Source: Nocardia nova
Lineage (GTDB): Bacteria; Actinomycetota; Actinomycetes; Mycobacteriales; Mycobacteriaceae
Reading direction: 5' to 3'
Assembly: GCF_002933465.1 (NCBI RefSeq)
Contig: NZ_PSZE01000002.1
Span: forward strand, 1-64,000
DNA: 64,000 bases
Below are positions 28,523-37,322 of this stretch, in pieces. Under the pieces are notes generated by a model that was not told the origin of the DNA, did not search any database, and saw nothing but the letters and a program-made list of their open reading frames with translations. The translations under genes were made by a program, and so were the position numbers. The number at the start of each line of letters is the position of its first letter. Position 1 is the stretch's first letter.

Positions 28523-28538
28523 TTGACAGATATGTCAT
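28523..28538 (+). promoter_or_regulatory. Operator site TTGACR-N4-YGTCAA (site 4)
   Basis: TTGACAGATATGTCAT, one mismatch in the last base, 15 bases upstream of the surviving frame of the TetR remnant. It also lies downstream of the reductase stop. It probably was an autoregulatory site. Confidence 0.55.
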
Positions 28539-28552
28539 AAATCGAGGGGAGT

Positions 28553-28937
28553 GTCGAGGCAGCCGAACGATTCGGCCCGCGTGCGCTCCGGACGCGCAGC
28601 GCGATCCTGGTCGCGTCCGAGCGGCTGTTCCTCGAACTCGGCTACGGTGGCACCCGGATCAACAACATCACCGACGCGTGCGGCATATCGCCCGCCGGTT
28701 TCTATACCTATTTCCGAGGGAAGCGGGAAGTCTTCGAGGCGCTCGGCGAGGCGGCGTACCGGGATCTTCTCGAGGTAGTCGGCGAAATCGAAAACCTGCC
28801 GCGGCCGTGCAGCGCCTCTGAGATGGAGACCTGGGTCAGGCGCTATTTCGCTCTGATGGACCGTCATGGCGCCTTCATCTTCGCGGCTCCGCAGGCCGGG
28901 CCGGCTGACGAGAGCATAGAGGCCGCGGTATCAGTGC
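28553..28937 (+). pseudogene. Truncated TetR-family regulator, paralogue of the TetR at 50666
   Basis: The frame encodes TRSAILVASERLFLELGYGG and then NNITDACGISPAGFYTYFRG, a TetR HTH nearly identical to the regulator at 50666 (NNITDACGISRAGFYTYFRD). It continues into the ligand domain (YFALMDRHGAFIF) and then runs into the 3' end of a different, convergent TetR gene, losing roughly the last 90 residues. No in-frame start codon is visible between an upstream TAA and the conserved region. It is probably dead, but the surviving DNA-binding half carries the same operator type upstream. Confidence 0.7.
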
Positions 28938-29574
28938 GACCGTGCGCCACTGCGGCCAGACAGAACTCGACGAGGTGGGCGGATTCCTCCGCCGAGGGTG
29001 AGCTACCGGCGGCGCTGTGTCGTGCCAATACCGCGAAGGTCAGTTCGAACACCGCGTTGGTATCCAACTCGACGTGCTCGCTGCCCATGGCTCGCACCGC
29101 CTTGCGCAGCAGTTCGCGCGCCTTGTCCAAGCCAGGAGCTCCGGCTTCTGCGATCGCCCTGTCGCCGAGATGAATCGTAATCGCCCTGCTCTGCCGCGCC
29201 GCGGTCTGGTCGCCGACTTGGGCGAGGACGCCTCGGATCCATTCCTCCACCTGCTCGGCGGGCTTATCCGTTTTGCCGATTCGATGTGACAGGTACGTGT
29301 GCACTCGACCCGTGCCGCGCGCGAGGACTGCGCGCATGAGTTCGTCCTTGCTGCTGAAGAACTTGTAGAACGCCTGGTTGGACGTGCCTGCCTCGGCGAC
29401 GATGTCGGCCACCCGAGGTGGATTCGGCGCGACGCGCTCGGCCACCCGGAGGGCGGCGTCCAGGATGGCCTCCACTTCACGCTGGACATCGGCGCGCCGC
29501 TTCGACAACGCGCGGTCGACCGCGGCCCCGATGACCGGATCTCGATCTTCGGTCGTGGCGATGGATGTCGACAT
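28864..29574 (-). CDS. TetR-family regulator of the ACAD/kinase operon
   Basis: This 236-residue TetR has the HTH VADIVAEAGTSNQAFYKFFSSKDELM. The start at 29574 has GGAAGG upstream. It is divergent from the ACAD operon beginning at 29683, and the spacer holds two strong TCAGAAT-type palindromes. Its last 20 or so codons overlap the truncated TetR on the other strand, so its own C-terminus may have been altered when the two genes were joined. Confidence 0.85.
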   Translation of the reverse strand: MSTSIATTEDRDPVIGAAVDRALSKRRADVQREVEAILDAALRVAERVAPNPPRVADIVAEAGTSNQAFYKFFSSKDELMRAVLARGTGRVHTYLSHRIGKTDKPAEQVEEWIRGVLAQVGDQTAARQSRAITIHLGDRAIAEAGAPGLDKARELLRKAVRAMGSEHVELDTNAVFELTFAVLARHSAAGSSPSAEESAHLVEFCLAAVAHGRTDTAASMLSSAGPACGAAKMKAP

Positions 29575-29611
29575 CGAACTCCTTCCCAGCCCTCTGCATC
29601 ATTCTAACGTG

Positions 29612-29629
29612 TCAGAATGTTGATTCTGA
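29612..29629. promoter_or_regulatory. TetR operator TCAGAAT-N4-ATTCTGA, copy 1
   Basis: A perfect 7-bp inverted repeat with spacer GTTG, between the TetR gene (start 29574) and the ACAD operon (start 29683). A further CATTCT...AGAATG repeat at 29600-29619 overlaps it. Confidence 0.7.
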
Positions 29630-29633
29630 AAGT

Positions 29634-29651
29634 CCAGAATGGATATTCTGA
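29634..29651. promoter_or_regulatory. TetR operator CCAGAAT-N4-ATTCTGA, copy 2
   Basis: Same arms with one mismatch and spacer GGAT; its centre lies 22 bases, about two helical turns, from copy 1. Two dimers could bind cooperatively on one face of the DNA. Confidence 0.7.
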
Positions 29652-29682
29652 CGGCGGCATTCACCCGACAAGGAGGCTGTAA

Positions 29683-30972
29683 GTGAGCTGGGACTTCAGT
29701 GTCGATCCCGGGTTCAGAGAGAAACTGGACTGGGTCAAGGCATTCGTGACCGACAAGATCTACAAGCTGGATGTCTTGTGGCCTCACGACATCTACAAGC
29801 CGCTGACCGACGAGCAGCGCCGGGTTATCGATCCCCTGAAGGAAACTGTGCGGGACCGGGGACTGTGGGCCTGCCATCTGCCCCCTGAACTCGGCGGCAC
29901 GGGTTCGGGCCAGCTCGAGCTGGCTATGCTCAACGAGATTCTCGGTACGTCCATCTGGGGTCCCCGCATCTTCGGCACCCAGGCGCCCGATACCGGCAAT
30001 GCCGAGATCATCGCCCATTACGGCACACCGGAACAGAAGGCGCGCTACCTCGATCCGCTGCTCGAAGGTGACATCGTCTCGTGCTTCTCGATGACGGAGC
30101 CGCAAGGCGGCGCCGATCCGGACGTCTTCACGACCCGGGCGGTGCGCGACGGAGACGGGTGGGTGATCAACGGCGCCAAATTCTTCTCCTCGAACGCCCG
30201 CTGGGCGAGTTTCTTCATCGTCATGGCTGTTACCGATCCGAAAGCGCCTGTGCACAAGCGCATGTCGATGTTCCTGGTGCCGGCGGAAACACCAGGTATC
30301 GAGATCGAGCACAATCTTGCCCATCTCGGGGAGCCGCCGGAGGACGGATCCGAGGCGTACGTGCGCTACGTCGATGTGCGCGTTCCCGCTTCGGCGCTGC
30401 TCGGAGCGGAGGGTGACGCCTTCGGTGTGGCGCAGACCCGGCTCGGCGGCGGACGCGTGCACCACGCGATGCGGTCGGTCGGGGCGGCGCAGCGCTGCCT
30501 CGACATGATGGCCGAACGTGCGCTGTCGCGGCGCACGAAGGGCGAGTTGCTGGCCGCGAAGCAGTCCGTGCAGGCGATGCTGGCCGACTCCTACGTCGAA
30601 ATCCAGCAGTTTCGCCTGTTCGTGATGTACACCGCCTGGCAAATCGACCAGTACAACGACTACAACCGGGTGCGCAAGGACATCGCGGCCATCAAGATGC
30701 AGACCCCGCGCGTGCTGGAAGCCGTCGCCCGGCGGGCGATACAGGTACACGGTGCCCTCGGCACCACTTACGACCTGCCGCTGACGCGCTTCTACACCGC
30801 GGGAATGCTACTCGCGCTCGCGGACGGACCGACCGAAGTCCATCAGAGCACCGTCGCCAAGCAGTTGCTGCGCGACTACACGCCGGCCACGGGGATGTGG
30901 CCGAGCGAATACATTCCGGCACTGCGCGAGCGGGCGGAAGCGGAGCTGCTGGGGAGCGGAGAAGCGGAATGA
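29683..30972 (+). CDS. Acyl-CoA dehydrogenase, ACAD10/11- or LvaC-like
   Basis: This 429-residue single-chain ACAD has FSMTEPQGGADPDVFTTRAV, the FAD/substrate region FFSSNARWASF, and the C-terminal VHGALGTTYDLPLTRFY. In place of the usual RxxFG segment it has SRRTKGELLAAKQSVQAMLA, as in proteins related to human ACAD10/11 and bacterial LvaC. The GTG start follows AAGGAGG. The next gene, an aminoglycoside-phosphotransferase-like kinase, overlaps it by 4 bases. ACAD/kinase pairs of this kind process 4-hydroxyacyl-CoAs through a phosphorylated intermediate; the same is inferred here from context. Confidence 0.85.
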   Translation: MSWDFSVDPGFREKLDWVKAFVTDKIYKLDVLWPHDIYKPLTDEQRRVIDPLKETVRDRGLWACHLPPELGGTGSGQLELAMLNEILGTSIWGPRIFGTQAPDTGNAEIIAHYGTPEQKARYLDPLLEGDIVSCFSMTEPQGGADPDVFTTRAVRDGDGWVINGAKFFSSNARWASFFIVMAVTDPKAPVHKRMSMFLVPAETPGIEIEHNLAHLGEPPEDGSEAYVRYVDVRVPASALLGAEGDAFGVAQTRLGGGRVHHAMRSVGAAQRCLDMMAERALSRRTKGELLAAKQSVQAMLADSYVEIQQFRLFVMYTAWQIDQYNDYNRVRKDIAAIKMQTPRVLEAVARRAIQVHGALGTTYDLPLTRFYTAGMLLALADGPTEVHQSTVAKQLLRDYTPATGMWPSEYIPALRERAEAELLGSGEAE

Positions 30973-32003
30973 CAGCGACCACACCCCTCGACACCGTCAC
31001 CCTCGCCGCGTGGATGGACGCCATCGGGCTGCCTGGTCGCGGAGCGCCGGTCGAGACCGCCTTCCTCTCCGGTGGCAGTCAGAACGAGATCTTCGAGATC
31101 CGACGCGGTGACTTTCATGCCGCGCTACGCAAACCGCCTATCTCCGCGCCGTCCTCGCGCGACGAAGGCATCCTGCGCGAATGGCGGATTATCCAGGCGC
31201 TGGCCGGGACCGATGTCCCGCACACCCCGGCGATCGCGATGTGTGCGGACTCATCGGTGCTCGGCAGGCCGTTCTATCTGATGGGCTTCGTCGATGGCTG
31301 GTCACCGGTGGAGGACATCGCCTGGCCCGAACCGTTCGCAAGTGACCTCTCCACGCGTCCGGCCCTCGCCGAACAACTTGTCGAAGGCGTCGTGCTGCTG
31401 GGCCAGGTCGACTGGCTGGCCCGTGGCCTCGGTGATCTGGGCAGACCGGAGGGCTATCACGAGCGTCAGGTCAGCCGTTGGACGAGGTTCTACGAACGCG
31501 TCCGCAGCCGGGATGTGCCCGGCTACGACGAGGCCACCCGATGGCTCGACGAGCACCGCCCCATCGACTTCGTACCCGGCATCATGCATGGCGACTACCA
31601 GTTCGCGAACGTGATGTACCAGCACGGCGCGCCCGCGCGTCTTGCCGCGATCATCGACTGGGAGATGGGAACGATCGGCGACCCCAAACTCGATCTCGCC
31701 TGGCTCATGCATTCCTGGCCGGAGGACACCGTGGCGGACGGATCGAAGAACTATGTCGATCTGACCGGGATGCCCGGTCGGACCGCCCTCATCGAGTACT
31801 ACGCGCAACGTTCGGGTCGTCAGGTCGACGATATGGATTACTACCAGATTCTGGCGAAGTGGAAACTGGCGATCGTCCTCGAACAGGGGTATCAGCGCGC
31901 GGGTGACGATCCGAAGTTGCAGTCCTTCGGTCCGCTGATACTGGATTTGATGGCGGGCGCGGCCGAGCTCGCGGCTTCCAGCGACTATCGGGTCACTCGA
32001 TGA
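30969..32003 (+). CDS. Aminoglycoside-phosphotransferase-fold kinase (FadE36/LvaA-like)
   Basis: This 344-residue kinase-fold protein has the APH catalytic loop IMHGDYQFANVMYQ and the metal-binding Asp in IIDWEMGTIGDP. Its N-terminus FLSGGSQNEIFEIRRGD is the nucleotide-binding lobe. Despite the family name, relatives encoded beside ACADs phosphorylate hydroxyacyl-CoA, not antibiotics. The ATG overlaps the ACAD stop (ATGA), and its own stop overlaps the SDR start, indicating translational coupling. The longer frame to 30897 is within the ACAD gene. Confidence 0.85.
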   Translation: MTATTPLDTVTLAAWMDAIGLPGRGAPVETAFLSGGSQNEIFEIRRGDFHAALRKPPISAPSSRDEGILREWRIIQALAGTDVPHTPAIAMCADSSVLGRPFYLMGFVDGWSPVEDIAWPEPFASDLSTRPALAEQLVEGVVLLGQVDWLARGLGDLGRPEGYHERQVSRWTRFYERVRSRDVPGYDEATRWLDEHRPIDFVPGIMHGDYQFANVMYQHGAPARLAAIIDWEMGTIGDPKLDLAWLMHSWPEDTVADGSKNYVDLTGMPGRTALIEYYAQRSGRQVDDMDYYQILAKWKLAIVLEQGYQRAGDDPKLQSFGPLILDLMAGAAELAASSDYRVTR

Positions 32004-32770
32004 AGACACCGGCCGAATCCCTCGATCTGTCCGGCAAGGTCGCCGTGGTCACCGGCGGCAGCCGTGGTATCGGCCGGGCGGTCGCCGAAGGGCTCGCGAT
32101 CGCCGGTGCCGATGTCGTCGTCGCGAGCCGCAAATTGGACGCTTGCCGTACCGCGGCCGACGAGATCGGGCGGGCGACCGGTCGCCGGGTGCTGCCGCAC
32201 GCGGTCAACGTCAGCCACTGGGACGACTGCGACCGTCTGGTCGAGAGTGTCTACGAGTGCTTCGGCGCCTGCCACGTCCTGGTGAACAACGCCGGAATGT
32301 CGCCTTTGTACTCCGGTCTCTCCTCTGTCTCCGAAGCGCTCTACGACAAAACCCATGCGGTCAATGCCAAAGGGCCGTTTCGGCTGGCGACGTTGATCGG
32401 TTCGCGGATGAACGCCGGCGACGGCGGGTCGATCATCAATATCTCGACGGCGGGATCGCTGCGGCCCGACGTCATCGACCTCCCTTATGCGATGGCCAAG
32501 GCCGGGCTCAATGCGCTCACGCTCGGTCTGGCGGGGGCGTGGACTCCGAAGGTTCGAGCCAATCTGATACTGCCGGGCGCCTTCGATACCGATATCAGCA
32601 AGGCGTGGACGCCCGAGATGAGAAGGCAGGCCGAGCAGATGAACCCGATGGGCCGGTTGGGGCGGCCCGAGGACCTCGTGGGGTTGTGCGTGTTCCTCGC
32701 GTCGGAAGCATCCGGCTACATCAACGGTGCGCAGATCCTCGCCGACGGAGGAGCCTTCCGCACCCTATGA
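32000..32770 (+). CDS. Short-chain dehydrogenase/reductase
   Basis: This is a 256-residue classical SDR. The cofactor motif is VVTGGSRGIGRA, the structural motif VLVNNAGMSP, and the catalytic Ser lies in NISTAGS with Tyr and Lys in YAMAKAG. The C-terminal ASGYINGAQILADGG is typical. It likely oxidises a hydroxyacyl-CoA made by the two upstream enzymes, or reduces a ketone. The ATG overlaps the kinase stop by 4 bases; the operon continues 34 bases later with the quinone-oxidoreductase-like gene. Confidence 0.88.
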   Translation: MKTPAESLDLSGKVAVVTGGSRGIGRAVAEGLAIAGADVVVASRKLDACRTAADEIGRATGRRVLPHAVNVSHWDDCDRLVESVYECFGACHVLVNNAGMSPLYSGLSSVSEALYDKTHAVNAKGPFRLATLIGSRMNAGDGGSIINISTAGSLRPDVIDLPYAMAKAGLNALTLGLAGAWTPKVRANLILPGAFDTDISKAWTPEMRRQAEQMNPMGRLGRPEDLVGLCVFLASEASGYINGAQILADGGAFRTL

Positions 32771-32804
32771 TGCCCACGCAGACAAGAGAATTCGGAGAAT
32801 CGCA

Positions 32805-33812
32805 ATGAAGGCTGCACGCATCGAGGCCTACGGCCCGATCGACAACCTGCGCGTGGAGGATGTGCCGGACCCAGTGGCGGGGCCGGGCGAGGTCGTCGTC
32901 GACATCGCCGCGGCGGCAGTGAACTATCCCGATTTGCTGATCATGAGCGGTGACTATCAGGTGCGATGGCCATTGCCGTTGACACTGGGGTCTGAGTTCG
33001 CTGGAACCGTCCGCACGGTCGGGGCCGGCGTCACCGGTTTCGATCCGGGGGACCGGGTGGCGGGTGTGGCGGCGAACGGCGCGTTCGCCGAGCGGATCGC
33101 GGTGCCCGCAGCCGCTCTGTGGTCGGTGCCCGAACGCGTCGACCCGGCCGAGGCTGCCGCGTTCCGGGTCACCTATCTCACTGCGTACCACGCGCTGCGC
33201 AGCGTCGCGCAGGTACGACCCGGTGACCAGGTCGTGGTGCTCGGCGCGGCGGGCGGGGTCGGCCTGGCGGCGGTGGAGATCGCCGCGCTGCTCGGCGCGC
33301 GGGTGATCGCCGCGGTATCGAGCCTGGAGAAGGCCGAGGTGTGCCGGGCGCGCGGAGCGGCGGAGACCATCGACTACCGCAGCGAGAAGCTGAAGGACCG
33401 GATCAAAGAACTCACCGGAACCGGTGCCGATGTAGTGATCGATCCCGTCGGCGGCGCGCACAGCGAGCAGGCGCTGCGGGCCACCGCGTGGGGCGCCCGT
33501 TTCGTCTGCCTCGGTTTCGCGAGCTCGGAAATACCTTCCATCCCTTTGAATCTCGTTCTGCTCAAGGGGGTCGTAGTCTGCGGCATGGAGATTCGGACCT
33601 TCGGCGAGAAGCGTCCCGATGACGCCCGGCGCGACGAGGAGGAACTGATCGAGCATTTCCGGGCCGGGCGGCTGCGGCCCCATATCGGCGCTCGGTACGA
33701 CCTCGAGAATGTCGCGGAGGCATTGCTCGCCGTCCGTGAGCGTCGCGCGATCGGAAAGTTGGTGCTCCTTGTCGGAGATCGGAGCGGACCATCGGTGCCG
33801 GCCACCCCATGA
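32805..33812 (+). CDS. NADPH:quinone oxidoreductase-like MDR protein
   Basis: This 335-residue zinc-free medium-chain reductase has the substrate domain VNYPDLLIMSGDYQ and the cofactor-binding VVLGAAGGVGLAAVEIAALLGA. It lacks the structural-zinc cysteine cluster of alcohol dehydrogenases. Relatives reduce quinones or enoyl-CoA/enone double bonds with NADPH. ATG 32805 follows CGGAG; the frame extends upstream into the SDR gene. It is the last gene of the ACAD-kinase-SDR operon and is convergent with a TesB gene. Confidence 0.85.
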   Translation: MKAARIEAYGPIDNLRVEDVPDPVAGPGEVVVDIAAAAVNYPDLLIMSGDYQVRWPLPLTLGSEFAGTVRTVGAGVTGFDPGDRVAGVAANGAFAERIAVPAAALWSVPERVDPAEAAAFRVTYLTAYHALRSVAQVRPGDQVVVLGAAGGVGLAAVEIAALLGARVIAAVSSLEKAEVCRARGAAETIDYRSEKLKDRIKELTGTGADVVIDPVGGAHSEQALRATAWGARFVCLGFASSEIPSIPLNLVLLKGVVVCGMEIRTFGEKRPDDARRDEEELIEHFRAGRLRPHIGARYDLENVAEALLAVRERRAIGKLVLLVGDRSGPSVPATP

Positions 33813-33976
33813 CGGTGCTTCCGTCGAGGCGGCACCCGGGTGACGTCCTCGATCATCGGACCGACCGGCCGCACGTCGATTACGTGGCGCTGCGGCCTGC
33901 CGCTTCCCATCGCGAACGGCGTGGACAAGCCCGCGAGTGTAGACAGCGCAGCATCGGGGTAGGCACCGGGTACGTC

Positions 33977-34858
33977 TTATGCCGAGACCTGGATGAGCCC
34001 TTCTTGCATGACTGTCGCGGCCAGCTCGCCGCTCCTGCGGAAGATCGAGCCTCGACATACGGCGCGCGCGGACCCGGCCCAGATCCCCTCCTGCTCGTAC
34101 AGGAGCCAATCATCGGCTGGGGCAGGGGAATGGAACCAGATTGTGTGGTTGACCGTGGCGAACCGCATGCCTGGATCTTGCAGTGTTTTGCCGTGCGGCC
34201 CGAGGGATGTCGAGAGCAGCAGGACGTCCGACAGGTATGCCAGCACCGCGGCGTGGGCCGATTGGTCGTCGGGCAGCGGGCCGCGTGGGCGTACCCAGAA
34301 CTGTTGTCGCGGTGCGACGGTGACGCCGCGGGTGGTCGAGACCCGGATCGGCGTGTCGGGGAAGCGAAATTCCAGCATAAAATTCTGCTCGATCGCCGAC
34401 AGCCATGACAGATTGACGGCGTCGTCGCTCAGTGCGCTTGCTGCGGGCGCGACCTTTTCGGGCTCCGGTGCGGATAGGGTCGGAATTTGATGTGCCAGAC
34501 CGTTTTCGGAACGGTGAAACGACGCGGTGGCGGTGAAGATGGTCCGGTCGTACTGAGTGGCCGTGACCAGGCGGGTGGTGAGCGACCCGCCGTCGTGCAG
34601 GTGGTCGGTGTGATACGTGACCGGAGCGTCGCCGGTGCCGGGGCGCAGAAATGTGGCCTGCAGGGCGTGGATGCGTCGGTCACTGGTCACCGTCGCCAGG
34701 GCGGCGAGCACTGCTTGTCCGGCCGTGACGCCACCGAAGATGCGCGGTGTGGCGGTGGGACGGATAGGGGCAAGGAATTCCGAACCGCTGACCCGGTGGA
34801 TTTTCAGGGTGTCGGCCAAGGAAATACGGTCGACCGGTTGTTCGGCGGCCATGCTCAT
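33977..34858 (-). CDS. Acyl-CoA thioesterase (TesB-like), copy 2
   Basis: This 293-residue double-hotdog thioesterase has FGGVTAGQAVLAALATV in the first hotdog, HALQATFLRPG, the second-hotdog active-site segment VNHTIWFHSPAPADDW, and the C-terminal Gln in VMQEGLI. In this copy the usual SxDH of TesB is read TVNH, so the catalytic Asp appears replaced by Asn; activity may be altered. AAGGAGG precedes the ATG at 34858. It is diverged from the other two TesB copies and stands alone, upstream AT-rich at 34915-34935. Confidence 0.8.
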   Translation of the reverse strand: MSMAAEQPVDRISLADTLKIHRVSGSEFLAPIRPTATPRIFGGVTAGQAVLAALATVTSDRRIHALQATFLRPGTGDAPVTYHTDHLHDGGSLTTRLVTATQYDRTIFTATASFHRSENGLAHQIPTLSAPEPEKVAPAASALSDDAVNLSWLSAIEQNFMLEFRFPDTPIRVSTTRGVTVAPRQQFWVRPRGPLPDDQSAHAAVLAYLSDVLLLSTSLGPHGKTLQDPGMRFATVNHTIWFHSPAPADDWLLYEQEGIWAGSARAVCRGSIFRRSGELAATVMQEGLIQVSA

Positions 34859-34984
34859 CGACTGAGCCCCTCCTTTTGCGGCAAGCGCAGCTCGCTCACG
34901 CACGTGATTAATGAGTCCAATAATATAACTGTACAGCGAGTCGTTGGCGAGGGGGCGACCGGTGGATCTGCTCACTACCGAAAA

Positions 34985-35209
34985 CACATCACGGCCAGCT
35001 TCGCGTATACGCGTGCCGACTTCCAGGCTGTCATCGACGCGGTGGCGGCGGGGAAGATCGATCCGCGGCATATGGTCGGTAGCACGATTTCCCTCGGTGA
35101 GGTGGTCGACGGTGGCCTCGAACATCTTCTCGGCGATGGCCGTGCGACCGAGGTCAAAATCTTGGTCGCCCTGGCGGCCCCCTCTGCCTGCGGTCGAACA
35201 GTGCGCTAG
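34985..35209 (+). pseudogene. C-terminal fragment of an MDR alcohol dehydrogenase
   Basis: The frame reads FAYTRADFQAVIDAVAAGKI, then DPRHMVGSTISLGEVVDGGL and EVKILV, which is the C-terminal end of zinc-type alcohol dehydrogenases. The N-terminal 270 residues are missing. It overlaps the 3' end of the convergent CoA ligase by four bases. Confidence 0.6.
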
Positions 35210-36762
35210 ACCGCGCCGTCCGCTGCCGTGTAGTGGGCGCGCAATGTCTTCTTGTCGATCTTTCCCGTGGGAAGAATAGGTAATGCGTCGACGACGACAA
35301 TTGTTTTGGGCGCTTTGTAGCGGGCGAGCTGGTCCCCGACGAAAGTGCGCAGTTGTGCGCTGTCGACCACGGCGTTGTCGGCAGGTTCGACGATCGCCCA
35401 CACCGCCTCGCCCCACTGCTGGTCCGGGACCCCGATTACTGCGCATCGTGCCACGGTCGGGTGGCTGCTCAGTGTGTCTTCGACCTCCAGCGAGTAGATG
35501 TTCTCGCCGCCGCTGATGATGATGTCCTTCTTTCGGTCGACCAGGTGCAGCAGTCCCTCCTCGTCCAGGAAGCCGACGTCGCCGGTGTGGCACCATCCGT
35601 CGCGCAGAGTTTGTGCCGTCGCCTGTGAATTGTTCCAGTAACCGCGAAATGCGGTCGGTGAGGCGACGATCACCTCGCCCGGCTGACCGGTCGGGCAGTC
35701 GTTGCCCGCCTCGTCGATGATGCGTACCCGGGTTTGTGGGAAGGGGTGCCCGACAGATCGCAACCGCCGCTGGACGGAATTTTCTGCGCCGAAGTGTAAT
35801 TCGCGAGGCAGTCCGGCGGTGATCACCTCGGTCTGGCCGTAGAGGTTCAGGAAACCTGCCTGCGGCATTGCCCGCATGGCCGCGGCCAGGGTTGTCGTGG
35901 TGATAGGGGCCGCCGAATACACCACGGTCTTGACAGGGAGGAGTGCGTCGGCATCGCCGATGGCGGCGTCGAGTACGCCTTGCAGCATGGTTGGGGCCAG
36001 GTGCAGGGTGGTGACGTTGTCGGCGGCGATCGCGTCGAGGACCGCTCGCGGTTCGAACTTGCGATGTAGCACGGCCGTGCCGCCACGCGCGTGCAGCGCC
36101 AAGCCGATCGCCATTGCGCCGATATGGAACATAGGCATTGTCAGCAATACCCGATCGGTGCTTCCGGTGCGCAACTCACCGTTGAGGATGTGGGCACTTG
36201 CGTGGAGTTCACGCTGGCCGATTATGCATCCTTTGGGGTTCCCCGTGGTGCCGCTGGTGTAAACCAGACAGGCGATGTCGTCGGGGCGCGCGGTGAACGG
36301 CAGATCCGCTCCTGCTGCGGAGTCCATCAACTCCTGATAGTCGATGACCTCCGAGCGGTCCGACCCCTCGAAGCAGACAACGTGCTCGATATCCACCGCG
36401 GGGCGGATGGCATCCACTACTGACAGATATTCGCTATCCACGAACAGGACTCGCGGCGCCGCGTCAGCCAGGATGCGACCGATCTCCGGCGGCGCCAAGC
36501 GGAAGTTCACCGTGGCGACTACCAGGCCGCTCAGCTGGCCGGCGGCGAGCACCTCGCCGAATGCGATACTGTTCTGGCCGAATACCGCGATCCGGTCCTG
36601 GCGGCGTAGGCCCATCCGTGCCAGCGCCGCAGCGAGTGCCGTTGCACGAGTGTGTAATTGGGCGTGGGTAAGCGTCTGCCCCTCTGCGCGGTAGGCGAGA
36701 ACCGAGCCGAAGCGCACAGCGTTGTCGCGGACGGTGTCGGCGAGACAAGGGGGGAGGGACAT
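35206..36762 (-). CDS. AMP-dependent acyl-CoA ligase
   Basis: This is a complete 518-residue fatty-acid/aromatic-type CoA ligase: P-loop LVYTSGTTGNPKG, LNLYGQTEV in the adenine pocket, DGWCHTGDVGFLDEEG, hinge LVDRKKDIIISGGENIYSLEVE and the C-terminal PTGKIDKKTLR with the catalytic Lys. It would activate a pathway acid for beta-oxidation. The ATG at 36762 follows GGGAG; the upstream 33 codons of open frame include two copies of the repeat CAGCTGATCTGGC in the leader. An operator of the TTGAC type, with two mismatches, lies 65 bases upstream, so the gene is a probable member of the shared regulon. Confidence 0.9.
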   Translation of the reverse strand: MSLPPCLADTVRDNAVRFGSVLAYRAEGQTLTHAQLHTRATALAAALARMGLRRQDRIAVFGQNSIAFGEVLAAGQLSGLVVATVNFRLAPPEIGRILADAAPRVLFVDSEYLSVVDAIRPAVDIEHVVCFEGSDRSEVIDYQELMDSAAGADLPFTARPDDIACLVYTSGTTGNPKGCIIGQRELHASAHILNGELRTGSTDRVLLTMPMFHIGAMAIGLALHARGGTAVLHRKFEPRAVLDAIAADNVTTLHLAPTMLQGVLDAAIGDADALLPVKTVVYSAAPITTTTLAAAMRAMPQAGFLNLYGQTEVITAGLPRELHFGAENSVQRRLRSVGHPFPQTRVRIIDEAGNDCPTGQPGEVIVASPTAFRGYWNNSQATAQTLRDGWCHTGDVGFLDEEGLLHLVDRKKDIIISGGENIYSLEVEDTLSSHPTVARCAVIGVPDQQWGEAVWAIVEPADNAVVDSAQLRTFVGDQLARYKAPKTIVVVDALPILPTGKIDKKTLRAHYTAADGAV

Positions 36763-36826
36763 GCGTTGCTCCCAGGGATTGCGGGGAAATACCAGCTGAT
36801 CTGGCACCAGCTGATCTGGCCTCAAT

Positions 36827-36842
36827 ATGACGATAGTGCCAA
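36827..36842 (-). promoter_or_regulatory. Operator site TTGACR-N4-YGTCAA (site 5, weak)
   Basis: On the plus strand ATGACGATAGTGCCAA, two mismatches to the consensus but sharing GACGATAGTG with site 7. It is 65 bases upstream of the ligase start, the same distance range as the other sites. Confidence 0.45.
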
Positions 36843-37277
36843 ATGCGACGATCGCTGGCAAGTAGCGCGAAATCGGCCTTCGCTACGCAGCAAATGACTG
36901 GGTCGTCAAACGCATCTTCCGGGGAAGCTGGGACCGTGCCAGCGTCGACCTCCTCGGATTGACATAGGCCCGGCTCGGATGCTTCCCGCTCTCGCCGAGC
37001 TGGAGGGCGTCCTGGCCGACCTAGGCAGGCTCCTGCCGAGGACCCGAGGATCCGAGTAGGTGCTCCGGTCGTGCATGCGGCTTCGAGGGTCTCGATGAGG
37101 TGTAGTGACCTCGAGGGGCTGGGGACGGCTGCCTGGGGGTGGACGACGCCGACCGCCACGTCCGAGGCGGGGGGTTGAAATGACTGATCGCGATCTCGGC
37201 CTGTATCCAGTGGCGGCGGGCCGGGTTGGGCATTGCCGAATTTGCGGGCGTGGGTTCGGTTTGCTGTTGGGGTGGGG
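36843..37277. other. Gene-free stretch between ligase and FadR-type regulator
   Basis: About 430 bases with no recognisable gene. It must hold the promoter of the minus-strand ligase near its left end. Confidence 0.4.
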
Positions 37278-37295
37278 TGATAATAATATGTATCA
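37278..37295. promoter_or_regulatory. Palindrome TGATA-N8-TATCA upstream of the FadR-type regulator
   Basis: A perfect 5-bp inverted repeat in an AT-rich patch 28 bases upstream of the GntR-family gene, followed by TGATCA. It is a plausible autoregulatory operator overlapping the promoter. Confidence 0.4.
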
Positions 37296-37322
37296 GCTGA
37301 TCACAACGATTAAGGGGAATGT

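Noticed and set aside
33977..35596. A 539-codon open frame covering the TesB gene
   Set aside because: The codons upstream of 34858 have no homology and run opposite to or out of frame with the ligase; AAGGAGG marks the real start.
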